Source of the DNA: Planctomycetota bacterium
GTDB taxonomy: Bacteria; Planctomycetota; UBA1135; GCA-002686595
Direction: 5' to 3'
Assembly (NCBI GenBank): GCA_016220085.1
Contig: JACRIN010000006.1
Span: forward strand, 20,208-84,207
Length of the DNA stretch: 64,000 nucleotides
Shown here piece by piece: positions 49,965 to 62,446 of the stretch. The position numbers and the translations under genes were made by a program. A model generated the notes under the pieces. The model was not told the origin of the DNA. It worked only from the letters and a program-made list of their open reading frames with translations, and made no database searches. Positions within the stretch are counted from its first letter, which is position 1, and every line of letters begins with the position of its first letter.

Positions 49965-50780
49965 ATGACACCGATCGCGAAGGACGCTCGCAGTCGGACG
50001 TCGCGCGTCGCGCAATCGCCGGAACGTGATCGGGAGCGTCGGGCACGCACGCTGTGGCGCGCGTATGCGCGCAAGCCGGGCGACGCTCCGCGCAATCTGC
50101 TGGTCGAGCATTACCAGCGTTTCGTGCGCGAAGTCGTGCGCCGTTTCGGTTCTCGGCTTCCGCGCAGCGTCGAACGCGGCGACCTGGAAACGGCGGCCAA
50201 CGTCGGCCTGATCGGCGCGATCGAGAGCTTCGACGCGGCGCGCGGCGTGCGCTTCGAGTCGTACTGCGAGCTGCGCGTCCGCGGCGCGTTGCTCGACGAG
50301 CTGCGCACTCAGGATTGGCTGCCGCGTCCGTGGCGCACGCGCATCGAGCGGCACAAGCGCGTGTGCGAGGAGTTGCGCGCCGGGCTCGGCCGCGAGCCGA
50401 CCGACGACGAGATCGCGCGGGGCATGGACCTCGATCCCGCGGAGTATCGACAACTTTTTTCGACCGGGGTCCCGTTGCAGCCGACCGGGTCCGGCGGCGA
50501 ATCCGATGGCCACGACGACGAGGCGCACGGGATCGACGTCGTAGCCGACACGCACAGCGACGCTCCCGGTGAGAAGCTCTCGCGCGAGGAGCTGCTCCGG
50601 CTGGTCGCGCAGAAGCTCTCCGACCAGGAGTACCGCATCGTGTACTTGCGCTACTGGGAGGAACTCCCGATGCGCGAGATCGGTCAGCTCGAAGGTCTCT
50701 CGGAGTCGCGGGTCTGCAAGATCCACCAGCGCTTGATCGAGCGACTCAAGGATCGCTTGCGCGCCAACGCGAGCGAGTGA
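49965..50780 (+). CDS. RNA polymerase sigma factor, FliA/WhiG type
   Basis: LVEHYQRFVREVV; IESFDAARGVRFESYCELRVRGALLDELRTQDWLPR; LSESRVCKIHQRLIERLK. Confidence 0.92.
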   Translation: MTPIAKDARSRTSRVAQSPERDRERRARTLWRAYARKPGDAPRNLLVEHYQRFVREVVRRFGSRLPRSVERGDLETAANVGLIGAIESFDAARGVRFESYCELRVRGALLDELRTQDWLPRPWRTRIERHKRVCEELRAGLGREPTDDEIARGMDLDPAEYRQLFSTGVPLQPTGSGGESDGHDDEAHGIDVVADTHSDAPGEKLSREELLRLVAQKLSDQEYRIVYLRYWEELPMREIGQLEGLSESRVCKIHQRLIERLKDRLRANASE

Positions 50781-50789
50781 GGGAAAAGA

Positions 50790-50822
50790 GCGAGGGCCCG
50801 AAGCGCGGCTTCAGGCCCTCGC
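50790..50822 (+). terminator. Stem-loop terminator after sigma factor gene
   Basis: gcgagggcc-c-gaagc/gcttc-a-ggccctcgc, then agtttcc. Confidence 0.7.
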
Positions 50823-51580
50823 AGTTTCCGTCGAGGCGGATCGCTACCCGGACCTTGCGGCTCGGGCATTCCCCGTTGCGATCGCCGCGGCACGAAGCCG
50901 CACGACGGAAAACGCCGCCGACGAAGAGCGTCCCCACACTCTCGCGGCAGGCGCACCTCCTTCTGCAGCGCGAGCTCGTCCCGTCCCCACAAGACGAGAC
51001 CCACGCTGGCTCCCCCTTCGCGAACACGCCGGTGTCCCCATCCGGCGCGCCCGTTCTGCTTCCTTCCCCGTGGCGAACGACTCGCGTCCCTCGCCGTGGC
51101 CCCGGTTCGCGCGGTGCGCACGAACCGTAGTAAGGACGAACGCCGCGTCGCTTCGCGCTCGAGCTGTCGCGGGAGCGCCGGGCCCAAGGGCACGGTGGAC
51201 GCTCGGCGCGCGAATCAGGAACTCTGAGGTGGAAGGCATGGTGTGGCGTTCGCTCGAGACCATGCCGCCAAGGTGCGCAGACCTTCGGTCCGGTCCGCGC
51301 CGCGGGTGTCGACCCGCGCCGGTGGGACCGTGCGCTCCGAGGCGGGGGATGGCCCCGTCTGCCCCTCGGATGCGATCTCCCTTTCAGGAGCGACGACGTT
51401 CGGCAGTCCGGCAGTCCCCGGTTTCCCGTGGATCCGCGACTTTGCGCCCCCGCCTCGCGACGGGTTTGCCTGGTCGGGTCATCGTTGGAGCCCCACAGGA
51501 TAGCTTGAAAATCGCATTGGGGCAAATCGCGGGCCGCGGGCGTCTCTCCTGTGCGCGTGAGCCACGTCGCAAGCTGTTGG

Positions 51581-51609
51581 TTGACATAGGTTTGTGGTCT
51601 GGATTACAC
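51581..51609 (+). promoter_or_regulatory. Sigma70-type promoter of IscU-like/sigma-54 regulator pair
   Basis: TTGACA - 17 bp - TTACAC, 19 bp before ATG 51628. Confidence 0.65.
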
Positions 51610-51627
51610 TTCTGTCCGGAGCGCGAA

Positions 51628-52005
51628 ATGGCCAGGCTTCCTCCCAAACTTCAAGCCCATTTCCTAGCGCCGCGCCACGCACGGACGCCGGTCGGTGCCG
51701 ACGGGCTCGGCCGCAGCACCAACCCGGCGTGCGGCGACGCGCTTGAGGTCGGTGTCTGGCTCGCGGAGGGCCGAGTGCGCGAGCTCGCGTGGGCCGGAAG
51801 GGGCTGCGCAGCGTCGCTGGCGTGCGCTTCCCTCGCCGCGGAGCGACTGAGCGGGCTCGCGCTCGCCGACGCGCGCGCGTTCGACCTCGCCGGCGCCGTC
51901 CAGGAGTTGGGCGGATTGGGCCCGACGCAGCAGCACGCCGTGCAGCTTGTGGCACGCGCGATTGCCAACGCCCTTTCGAAAGCGGCCGATTCGTGCCAAA
52001 GTTAG
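51628..52005 (+). CDS. IscU/NifU-N-like protein lacking the third ligand Cys
   Basis: LQAHFLAPRHART; TNPACGDALEVGVWLAEGRVRELAWAGRGCAASLACASLAAERLSG; third-Cys region reads QQHAVQLVARAIANAL. Confidence 0.75.
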   Translation: MARLPPKLQAHFLAPRHARTPVGADGLGRSTNPACGDALEVGVWLAEGRVRELAWAGRGCAASLACASLAAERLSGLALADARAFDLAGAVQELGGLGPTQQHAVQLVARAIANALSKAADSCQS

Positions 52006-52049
52006 CCAGTCGTGTCCGGGATGGGCACGGCTTGCACAGAAGGCACGCC

Positions 52050-53708
<1,659 letters not shown>

Positions 53709-53712
53709 CGCC

Positions 53713-55380
53713 ATGTTGACCGCGTTGGCGTTCGTGCTCGGCGCGCTCCAAGCGCCCGAGCTTCCGTCCGAGACGGCCGTCGAGCGTCCGAAGCTCGTGG
53801 TGATCTTCGTCGTCGATCAGATGATCCCCGAGCACCTCGATCGACTGCGCGCGCACTGGACCGGCGGCTTCAAGCGCTTCGTCGAGCAAGGCCGGCGCTT
53901 CAGCGAGGCGCACTACGACTACGCGGGCACCGAGACGTGCCCGGGGCACACGACGCTCGGTACCGGGCGGATGCCTTGGAAGCACGGCATCGTCGCGAAC
54001 GACTGGCTCGCCCGCGAGGAGAACGCCGACATCTACTGCGTCGCCGACGCGGCGGTCGAGCCGGTGCGGCAGCTCGCGCGGCCCTATGCCGACGGCCGCT
54101 CGCCGCGCGCCATCCGAGGGCCCGGGCTCGCCGACTTCCTCGAAGCGGCCGACCCGAAGTAGCACACGGTGACGATCAGCACCAAGGACCGCGCGGCGAT
54201 CGGGCTCGGCGGCCAGCATCCCGACCTCGCGCTCTGGTGGGACCTCGCGGGAAGCGGCTTCATGACGTCGACGTGGTTCACCGGCGAGTTGCCGGCGTTC
54301 GTGCGCGCGTGGAACGAGGGTTGGGTCGAGCGAGCGCGCGCGAGCGATCTCGGCGCGAGTTGGGCGAGCTCGCTGCCGGAATCGCTCGACGGCACCCTGA
54401 CCGCCGCCGACGACCGCGTCGGCGAAGCCAACTTCCTCGACAAGCGCCACACCTTCCCGTACGACGCGCCCGACCTGTCGAAGCCTCCCGAGGACAAGCA
54501 GCGCGCGCAGTGGGCGAGTTTCGTCTACCACTCGCCGCTCTCGGATCGCTGGGTGCTCGAACTCGCCGGCCGCGCGGTCGAAAGCCTCGCGCTCGGCTCC
54601 GACGAGCACGTCGACTACCTCGGCGTGTCGTGCTCGGCGTGCGACATCGTCGGGCACGCGACGGGTCCGTACTCGCGCGAGGTGACCGACCTGCTCCTGC
54701 GCGACGATCGCGAGCTCGGAAAGTTCTTCGCGCTGCTCGACGAGCGCGTCGGCGCGGGTCGGTGGCTCGCGGTGCTCAGCGCCGACCACGGCGTGCTCGA
54801 ACTCCCCGAAGCGCTGCTCGCGCAGGGCGTCGACGCGGGCCGCGTCTCGTCCAAGGAGCTTTCGGCCGCGGTCAAGGGCGCGCGCGCCGCGGTGAAGGCG
54901 CGCTTCGGCGACGATTTCTTCGTCGATTCCGATGCGAGCGGGATCCGTTTCTCGGCCGAGCGCTTGCGCGCGGCCGGAGTGGCTCCGAAGGATGTCCGCG
55001 CCGAAGCCAAAGCCGCGTTCGCGGCCGCGGCGCCGTGGTGTGAGCGGGTGTTCACGTGGGACGAGCTCGCGGAGCTCGATCCCGCGAAACCGTGGCCCGA
55101 GGACCTTCGACTGCAGCGACACTCGTTCGAAGCGGAGCGCTCCGCCGACGTCCTCTTCCAGCCGCGGCGCGGTTGGCTGGTGTCCGTCGGTGTCGGCACG
55201 AGCCACGGAACCCCGCACCCGTACGACCGGCGAGTGCCGTTGGTCTTCCTGGGCGGTCGCGTCGTCGCGGGCGGCGATCCGCGCGCGGCTTCGCCGGCGG
55301 ACGTGGTGCCGACGCTGCTCGGAGAGTTGGGGCTCGCGCTGCCTGCGGAGCTCGACGGCCGACCGCTGCCGCTGCGGTGA
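53713..55380 (+). CDS. Alkaline phosphatase superfamily (PafA-like) hydrolase interrupted by one in-frame TAG at 54160-54162
   Basis: Both ORFs in the same frame; before stop KLVVIFVVDQM...GTETCPGHTTLGTGRMPWKHGI; after stop HTVTISTKDRAAIGLGGQHPDLALWWD...SADHGV...GTSHGTPHPYDRRVPLVFLG. Confidence 0.85.
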
Positions 55381-55732
55381 TGGACGTCGGCGGGTGCTTG
55401 TCGACTCCGCGGCCCTCGACTAACCTATCCCGCCTCGAATTTCGGCCCGACGGTCGCCGACCTCGCGCTCGCGTAGCGCGGGACCGACGACCCCCGGTCT
55501 GGTTCGAGGTTCTCGTCGAATGGGTCAGGTACCGCGAGGTGCCGCCGCCGGTGGGGGAAGTGAAGGACGCGCTCCGATCGCTTCGCCCCTGTGTGAAACC
55601 GAACACCGGTGAGCGGGTAGGTCGCTCGGTCCTGCCTTACTCGACGCGAGCGATGCACGGCGGTCACCGTCTTCACCGTCGTCCTCACCTGCCCGCGGCC
55701 CCCCCTCTCGTCCACCCCGACGGAAGCGAACC

Positions 55733-57508
55733 ATGGCGTTCAATCCGGTTGACTACGTCAAACAGGCCTACCAGAACTCTCCCTGGGTAGTCATCTCGAT
55801 TGCCTTCCACGTCGTGCTCGGTGCGGGCGTGGTCGTGTTCGCGGTCTCCGAGAACAAGAAGGAGATCGAGATCCCTGTCACGGTGAACATGGCGAAGCGC
55901 CCCGACCCGCCGCCGGTCGTGGAGCAGCCCGAGGAGGCGATCGAGCGCAAGGCCGTGCCGAAGAACGAAGAGGCGGAGATCGTCACGTTCGAAGAGGACG
56001 CTTACATCCCGACGAACGATCCGCAGGAAGACCTGCACATGAAGCGCGGCGACCCGACCGCGGCCGAGAACCTGCCCCCCGGCGCGACCGGCGGCACGTC
56101 GATCGGCGTCGGTATCGGACCCGGCCACTACGGCACCGGCGTCCCGTCGACCTACGCTTCGCGCCGACCGGGCGGCGGCGGCAAGGGTCGCGGCGGCGGC
56201 GCGACGCAGGGCACGGAAGCCGCGGTGCTCGAAGGCTTGCGCTGGCTGATCCGCCACCAGCAAGAGGACGGCTACTGGAGCGCCGCGGAGGTGCTCGCGA
56301 AGTGCTCCGAGCTCGGTCCGAAGTGCGTTCCGATGGACCAAGCGGACTCGTACCAGCGGAACTTCGACGAGGGTCTGACCGCGCTGTCGCTGCTCGCCTT
56401 CCTCGGCGCCGGCTACGACAACACGTCGAAGCAGACACTCGTCGACGAGGCGATGGCGAAGCGCCACGGCATCGGCGACGTGATCAAGAACGGCTTGAAG
56501 TGGCTGAAGGAGCGTCAGAACGAAGAAGACGGCTCGTTCACCAGCCCGCGCGCGTTCATGTACAACGAAGCGCTCGCGGCGCTGGCGCTGTCCGAGGCGT
56601 ACGGCATGACCAACAGCCGTGCGTGGAAGGAACCTGCTCAGAAGGCGATCAACTTCCTGGTCAACGCCCAGAAGCCGAACCCCCAGAACTCGACAGGCTT
56701 GTGGGGCTGGCGCTACGCCTCGAAGCAGGACGTCATCGATCGTCGCGACCGCGGCGAGCTCGACCAGAACTCGTTCGAGGTCGAGATGCGCGACGCCGAC
56801 ACGTCGGTGACGACGTGGGTGGTGATGGCGCTGAAGTCCGCGTCGCTCGCGGGCCTCGAGGTGCCCGAGGATTCGATGAAGGGCGCGCAGGACTTCATCA
56901 CCTACGTCACCGCGAAGGACGGCCGCGTCGGTTATCTGATGCCCGACCAAGCGGGCGCCGATCTCGGCGGCCACGGCGACCAGTACAAGTACCACCCGGC
57001 GGTGATGTCGGCGCTCGGCATGCTCACCCGGACGTTCGTGTCCCACGACATCGACGATCCGGTGCTCGAACTCGGCGCGAAGTGGCTGGTCAAGGACCCG
57101 CCCGACATCGGCAAGGAGCGCCTGTCGATCGACTACTACTACTGGTACTACGGCTCGCTCGCGCTGAACCAGTTCGATGGTCCGGACAGCCCGCGCAAGT
57201 CGCAGACGTACTGGAACCAGTGGAACGAGCGGATGAAGGACTGCGTCCTCCAGCTCCAGGACAAGAGCACGGAGAACGACGTCTGCACCCGCGGCGGCTG
57301 GCTGACGCCGGACCGTTGGTCGCTCTCGGGCGGCCCGATCTACGCGACGGCGATCAACGTGCTGACGCTCGAGGTGTACTACCGCTACGGCAACGCGTTC
57401 ACGGGTCACGAGAAGGCCAAGAAGGCCGCGCCCTCCGATTCGCGCAAGAAAGACGCCAAGGGTGACAAGCCCAGCGAGCCCGCCAAGGAAGACGGCAAGG
57501 GCGAGTGA
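55733..57508 (+). CDS. TonB-like N-terminus (cytosolic/TM/Pro-rich) fused to squalene-cyclase/prenyltransferase-type toroid
   Basis: SPWVVISIAFHVVLGAGVVVFAV TM; RPDPPPVVEQPEE; repeats EGLRWLIRHQQEDGYWS, NGLKWLKERQNEEDGSF, KAINFLVNAQ..STGLWGWRY. Confidence 0.82.
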   Translation: MAFNPVDYVKQAYQNSPWVVISIAFHVVLGAGVVVFAVSENKKEIEIPVTVNMAKRPDPPPVVEQPEEAIERKAVPKNEEAEIVTFEEDAYIPTNDPQEDLHMKRGDPTAAENLPPGATGGTSIGVGIGPGHYGTGVPSTYASRRPGGGGKGRGGGATQGTEAAVLEGLRWLIRHQQEDGYWSAAEVLAKCSELGPKCVPMDQADSYQRNFDEGLTALSLLAFLGAGYDNTSKQTLVDEAMAKRHGIGDVIKNGLKWLKERQNEEDGSFTSPRAFMYNEALAALALSEAYGMTNSRAWKEPAQKAINFLVNAQKPNPQNSTGLWGWRYASKQDVIDRRDRGELDQNSFEVEMRDADTSVTTWVVMALKSASLAGLEVPEDSMKGAQDFITYVTAKDGRVGYLMPDQAGADLGGHGDQYKYHPAVMSALGMLTRTFVSHDIDDPVLELGAKWLVKDPPDIGKERLSIDYYYWYYGSLALNQFDGPDSPRKSQTYWNQWNERMKDCVLQLQDKSTENDVCTRGGWLTPDRWSLSGGPIYATAINVLTLEVYYRYGNAFTGHEKAKKAAPSDSRKKDAKGDKPSEPAKEDGKGE

Positions 57509-57531
57509 GCCGGCCCCCTCGAGCGACCTCC

Positions 57532-60432
57532 ATGAAGCAACGCTGGATCTCCCTGGCTTTCCTCGTCGCCACGACGAATGCCGCGCTCGGTCAGTCCGAC
57601 GCCGTGTTCGGCAAGGACGACGCCGATTTCGTCCAGCGCCTCACCGAGCGGGGCTACGGTGACCTGGCCGAGTCGTTCACCGCGGCGATGCGCAAGCGCG
57701 GTCCCATCGACAGCGCGGAGACGCTGAAGCTGATGGTGATCGACATCGCGCTGCGCTTGCAGAAGGTGCGCGACGAAGCCGACCTCCAGAAGCGCCGCGA
57801 CGAGCTCGACTCGATCTTGAAGGCCAAGCTCGATCTGATCTCGGCGTATCCGCGCCGCGAAGAGGCGGCGGGCGAGCGCAACAGCTTGCCCGAGGTCTAT
57901 CGCCTGCTCGGCGAAACGTACTCGTCGATGGTCGGCCAGGAAGAGAACCCCGACCGGAAGCGCGCGCTCAAGGACAAGGCTCAGGAGACCTTCACCGAGG
58001 CGAAGTCCGGCCTCGAGGCACGCCTCGAGGAGTTCCAGCGACTGCTCTCCGACCCCGGTGCGACCAACGTCGAGTACCTGAACGACCAGTTCATGCAGGC
58101 GCGGTACAACCTCGCCAAGACGTACTACTTCAACTCGAAGATCTACGCGCCGGACGAAGCCAGCCGCAAGGATCGCCTGAACAAGGCGGTCGCGGCGTTC
58201 GAGGACTTCACGCTCGACTATCAGAACACGAGCTTCCTCGGCTACGAAGCCTTCATCTACATGGGCTTCTGTCACCGCGATCTCGGGAAGATCGACGATG
58301 CGCTCGCCGACTACGACGAAGCGATCGGCCTGGCGTCGTCCTGGGACGACCCGAACAACCCGACCGATCCGAGCGAGCTGTACCCGATCCCGGAGGAGCT
58401 CCACGACGTAGTCGCCGACCTCACCGGCAACGCGACGCTCCAAAAGGTCAAGCTGCTCGCCGAGCAGAAGCAGGTCGAGGCCGCGAAGGAGCTCGCCGAC
58501 TGGTACTTCGCGCGGGTGCCGCGCGCGATCGAAGCGCGCGACGCGATGCCGATCTACGCGGCGCTCGCCGACGCGTACATCGACGCCGGCGAGACCGGCG
58601 CCGCGACCGCGGCGGCGAACAAGCTGATCGAGAGCGATCCGGACGGGCCGTGGGGCCGCAAGGGTCGTGACCTGATCTCGCGCCTGGTCGAAGGCGGCGG
58701 CAGCACGACGATGTCCGCGGAGAACCTGCTGCGCATCGCCGGCCAGATGGTCGGCAGCCAGAACTGGGATCGCGCGCTCTTCTTCGCCAACCTCGCGCGC
58801 GAAACGGCGCGCGGCATGCCGAACGAGACCGCGGTCGGTCCGCAGGCGCTCGAAGTCGTCGCTGCGGTGTACACGCGCCAGGAGCGGTTCCTGGAAGCAA
58901 CCGTCGCGTACGACGCGGTGTACGAGCTCTATCCGAAGTCCGAGCGCGCGCCCGAGGCGCTCTACTGGGCGAAGGTGTTCTACCAGCGGCTCTACGAGAA
59001 AGAGCGCCGCCAGTTCTTCAAGAAGCGCGTCGACGAGCGCAACGAGACGCTCGCTCGCGAGTTCCCCGACAGCCCGCGCGCCGTCGACGCGATCATGGGC
59101 GAGGGCGACGGCCTCGAAGCGAACAAGGAGTGGCTGAAGGCCGCGGACTTCTACAAAAAGTTCCGTCCGGGCCAGGCGGGTTACGAGCTCGGCCAGAGCC
59201 GCGCCGCGCGCTGCTACTTCGAATACGCCCGCGAGCTTTGGGGCAAGGAGAAGAAGGACGACGCGGTCTCCTACTTCAAGCAAGCGGACGAGCTCGCGAA
59301 GGCCTGCCAAGCGGAGCTCGACAAGCAGCGCGCCACGTCGCTCGACACCAACGTCACTCGCGTCGCATCGGATCTCGCGTTCACCGTCCGGGTGTTGCGC
59401 GCGACGATCGCTCTCCACGAAGCCGTCAACCGACCGCAGGACGTCTTCACGTTGCTCGGCGACGCCGAGAACGACCTCGCGAACACCCCGAAGAAGGTTT
59501 CGGCGGTCTGGAACCTGCGCATCACCGCGCTGCAGAGCCAGGGCAAGCTCGAGGAAGCCTGCGCGAAGCTCGACACGTTGATCGCCCAGGATCCGAACTC
59601 GGAGACGGTCGCCGCCGCCGCGGGCCAGGTCGCGCGCGCGCTCGACCGCGCGGGGCTCGAGCTCTTCGAGAAGGACGCGAAGTCGCGCGACGGCTTCACG
59701 CTATGGAAGCGCGCCGCCGACTACTACTGGCTCAGCGTCGCGCCCGAGTTGACCAAGACCGAGGGCGCGCCGGACGACCAGGAAATCGACAAGGTCGCGA
59801 AGCGCCTCTACCTGTTCGCGCTGGTCTTCAACGAAGTGCCCGAGAGGGTCGAGACCTTCGTCGGCGGCGACGAGCGCGCCGCGCGTCAGCCCGAGTACTT
59901 CGAGAAGGCCGTGCAGCTCTTCGACCTGCTCGCTTCGGTCAGCGCTTCCGAGGAGCGCACGGTGCTCCGCGCGCGTTGCTACGGCTTCCTCGCCAAGTTC
60001 GACGAAGCCGCATCCGCGCTCGATGGCCTGTTCGCCGAAGCGCGCTTCGTCGACACGTCGAGCGGCGCGCCGCGCATCAATTCGAAGGTCGCTCAAGCGC
60101 GTCCGCGCCTGATCTACGCGTTCCTCGACTGGGCGGTCGCCGACCTGCTCGCCGGGGCCGCCGCCAAGGACCAGCCGCGGATGGATCGAGCGCTCGACCG
60201 CTTCCGCGTCCTGCTCGCCGGCACCTCGCCCGAATCGGGCCTCTGGTGGGGCGCGAAGTACTACCAACTGCGCGGGCTCTTCGAAGCCGGCAAGTTCCAA
60301 GACACGACGCTGGTGCTGAACGACCTCGAGCGCAACAGCAACGAGGCGGACTGGTCCAAGTTCGGCTACGGCGACAAGCTCGTGAAGCTGCGCGACAAGC
60401 TGGTCGAGCTCGGTCACAAGCCCAAGAAGTGA
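57532..60432 (+). CDS. Large exported TPR protein
   Basis: Signal peptide MKQRWISLAFLVATTNAALGQ; many TPR-like segments. Confidence 0.82.
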   Translation: MKQRWISLAFLVATTNAALGQSDAVFGKDDADFVQRLTERGYGDLAESFTAAMRKRGPIDSAETLKLMVIDIALRLQKVRDEADLQKRRDELDSILKAKLDLISAYPRREEAAGERNSLPEVYRLLGETYSSMVGQEENPDRKRALKDKAQETFTEAKSGLEARLEEFQRLLSDPGATNVEYLNDQFMQARYNLAKTYYFNSKIYAPDEASRKDRLNKAVAAFEDFTLDYQNTSFLGYEAFIYMGFCHRDLGKIDDALADYDEAIGLASSWDDPNNPTDPSELYPIPEELHDVVADLTGNATLQKVKLLAEQKQVEAAKELADWYFARVPRAIEARDAMPIYAALADAYIDAGETGAATAAANKLIESDPDGPWGRKGRDLISRLVEGGGSTTMSAENLLRIAGQMVGSQNWDRALFFANLARETARGMPNETAVGPQALEVVAAVYTRQERFLEATVAYDAVYELYPKSERAPEALYWAKVFYQRLYEKERRQFFKKRVDERNETLAREFPDSPRAVDAIMGEGDGLEANKEWLKAADFYKKFRPGQAGYELGQSRAARCYFEYARELWGKEKKDDAVSYFKQADELAKACQAELDKQRATSLDTNVTRVASDLAFTVRVLRATIALHEAVNRPQDVFTLLGDAENDLANTPKKVSAVWNLRITALQSQGKLEEACAKLDTLIAQDPNSETVAAAAGQVARALDRAGLELFEKDAKSRDGFTLWKRAADYYWLSVAPELTKTEGAPDDQEIDKVAKRLYLFALVFNEVPERVETFVGGDERAARQPEYFEKAVQLFDLLASVSASEERTVLRARCYGFLAKFDEAASALDGLFAEARFVDTSSGAPRINSKVAQARPRLIYAFLDWAVADLLAGAAAKDQPRMDRALDRFRVLLAGTSPESGLWWGAKYYQLRGLFEAGKFQDTTLVLNDLERNSNEADWSKFGYGDKLVKLRDKLVELGHKPKK

Positions 60433-60487
60433 AAAGAACGCCTCCGACTCGATCTCCGAGCGTCCTCTCCAGATGCAGAACTCCACG

Positions 60488-61579
60488 ATGAAGACCTGGT
60501 TCGTCAGCCTCGCTGCGCTGCTCCTCGGCGCGTTTCTCTTCGCTCCTTCCGCCTTCGCGCAGAAGAAGGAGAAGGACGTCGTGCAGATCAAGGGCGGCAA
60601 GTCCGAGATCGGCAAGGTGACCGCCGAGGACTTCGCCGGCGTGTCGATCGAGATCAAGGCCGGCCAGACCAAGGTGATTCCCTGGGCGGAGGTCGCCAGC
60701 ATCGACTACAATAACCCGAGCGGCCTCAACGAGGCGCTCGAGGCGCTGAATTCGGGCAAGCTCGACGACGCGTTCACGCAGTTCGAAGCCCTCAAGAACG
60801 GCGCGGGTAAGACCCGTCCGGTGCTGCAACAGCATGCGCTCTACAACCGCGCGCTCGTGCTGCAGCGCCAGGGCAAGCTCGACGAAGCCGCCGCCGGCTA
60901 CAAGGAGCTCTTTGCGGCGTTCCCGCGCGGTCGCTACCTGCGCATGGCGGGGGAGAACTGGATCAACGCGCTCTTGACCAAGGGCGACGCGAACGCGGCC
61001 GAATCGGCGGTCGCGACGATCAACCTCGCCGCGCAGGGCGCGACCGGGGTCGAAGCGGACCTCGCGATGCTCAAGGGCCGGGTGTCCGAGAGCAAGAAGG
61101 GCTGGGCCGAGGCGCGCGCCGCGTATGAGGCCGCCGAGAAGGCCGCCGCCGCGGGGTCGAGCATCGCCCAGGAGGCGCAACTGGGTCGCGCCCGCTGTTT
61201 GATCGGCGAAGGTAAGCGCGCGGAAGCCGAGACGATCTTGAACGACCTCAAGAAGTCCGGCTCGTCGAACGTGGTGCTCGCCGGCGCTTGGAATGCGCTC
61301 GGTGAATTGCTGACGGAAGACGGCAAGTCGAAGCGCAATACCGAAGTGCTGCTCGACGCGCTGTACGCGCACCTACGCGGCGTCGTGCAGTACCAACCGC
61401 TTCCGGGCGAGCCGACGGTCGAGTACGAGCGTGCGCTCTTCGATGCCTCGGTGGTCTGCAAGTACATCTCCGAGGTCGAATCCAACGGCGACAAGAAGCG
61501 CACCTACAAGGCGCGCTCGGAAGAGAACCTCGCCCGTCTCAAGCGCGAGTTTCCGAACTCGCGTTTCCTCCCGAAGTGA
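60488..61579 (+). CDS. Exported TPR protein
   Basis: Signal peptide MKTWFVSLAALLLGAFLFAPSAFAQ; GKLDDAFTQFEALKN; GKLDEAAAGYKELFAAFP. Confidence 0.78.
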   Translation: MKTWFVSLAALLLGAFLFAPSAFAQKKEKDVVQIKGGKSEIGKVTAEDFAGVSIEIKAGQTKVIPWAEVASIDYNNPSGLNEALEALNSGKLDDAFTQFEALKNGAGKTRPVLQQHALYNRALVLQRQGKLDEAAAGYKELFAAFPRGRYLRMAGENWINALLTKGDANAAESAVATINLAAQGATGVEADLAMLKGRVSESKKGWAEARAAYEAAEKAAAAGSSIAQEAQLGRARCLIGEGKRAEAETILNDLKKSGSSNVVLAGAWNALGELLTEDGKSKRNTEVLLDALYAHLRGVVQYQPLPGEPTVEYERALFDASVVCKYISEVESNGDKKRTYKARSEENLARLKREFPNSRFLPK

Positions 61580-61668
61580 AATACCTCTGATCGCGCCTCG
61601 GCCCCCGCCGCGGCGACCAGGGTCCCCCTGCTCCATCCCCAACTCGAACCCACACGACTGAGAGAAGA

Positions 61669-62394
61669 ATGAAGTCCTTCAAGCGACCCCTGATGTTCGG
61701 ACTGGCGGCGGTGGCCGTCGTCTTGGTGGCCAACACCGCCCTCGCCCAAGAGGCGGATCCGCACGGCGGCGGCAAGAGCTGGCTCGAACTGTTCGAGACG
61801 ACCGGCTTCGTCGGTTACTTGATGCTCGCGGTGTCGATCATCGGCGTGTCGCTCGTGGTCGAGCACTTGGTCAACATCCGTCGCGAGAAGCTCGCGCCGG
61901 CCTCGCTCGCGCAGGAGCTCGAAGCCCTGATCGACGAAGAGCAGTACGACGACGCGGTCGAGCTCTGCGACGAGGAAGGCGGCTACCTGTCGCACCTCAT
62001 CGGTTCGGCGTTGCGCATGCGCGCGGCCGGCTACGAGGAAATGATCCAGGGTCTCGAAGCGGCGGCGAACGAAGAAGCGTTCAAGCTGCAACAGAAGATC
62101 TCCTACCTGTCGCTGCTCGGCAACGTCGCGCCTCTGCTCGGCCTGCTCGGCACGGTGACCGGCATGATCAGCTCGTTCCAGGCGATCGAGAAGCTCAAGT
62201 CGCCGACGCCTGGTGACCTCGCGAAGGGCGTGTACGAGTCGCTCGTGAACACGACCATGGGTCTGTTCCTCGCGATCGTGTTCTTGACGGCCTACTTCCT
62301 GTTCAAGAACAAGGTCACCAAGATGACCCTGTCGATCAACCTGCAAGCGGTCGACATGCTGAAGCACCTCGCGGTCAACGCCAAGGGCCACTGA
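61669..62394 (+). CDS. MotA/TolQ/ExbB proton channel family protein
   Basis: LSLLGNVAPLLGLLGTVTGMISSFQAI; LVNTTMGLFLAIVFLTAYFLF. Confidence 0.95.
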   Translation: MKSFKRPLMFGLAAVAVVLVANTALAQEADPHGGGKSWLELFETTGFVGYLMLAVSIIGVSLVVEHLVNIRREKLAPASLAQELEALIDEEQYDDAVELCDEEGGYLSHLIGSALRMRAAGYEEMIQGLEAAANEEAFKLQQKISYLSLLGNVAPLLGLLGTVTGMISSFQAIEKLKSPTPGDLAKGVYESLVNTTMGLFLAIVFLTAYFLFKNKVTKMTLSINLQAVDMLKHLAVNAKGH

Positions 62395-62446
62395 TCTCGT
62401 CCCGTCCCGAACCGCTCCTTGAGTCCATCCACCTCCGGTACGAAGC

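Noticed and set aside
51070-51627. N-terminal half of the 311-aa ORF 51070-52005
   Set aside because: Upstream part has no protein-like character; promoter at 51581 and IscU-like start at 51628 define the gene
54160-54171. Two separate genes for the phosphatase (GTG start at 54169)
   Set aside because: Same frame, 6-bp gap and domain split through the catalytic fold; better explained as one gene with a stop codon
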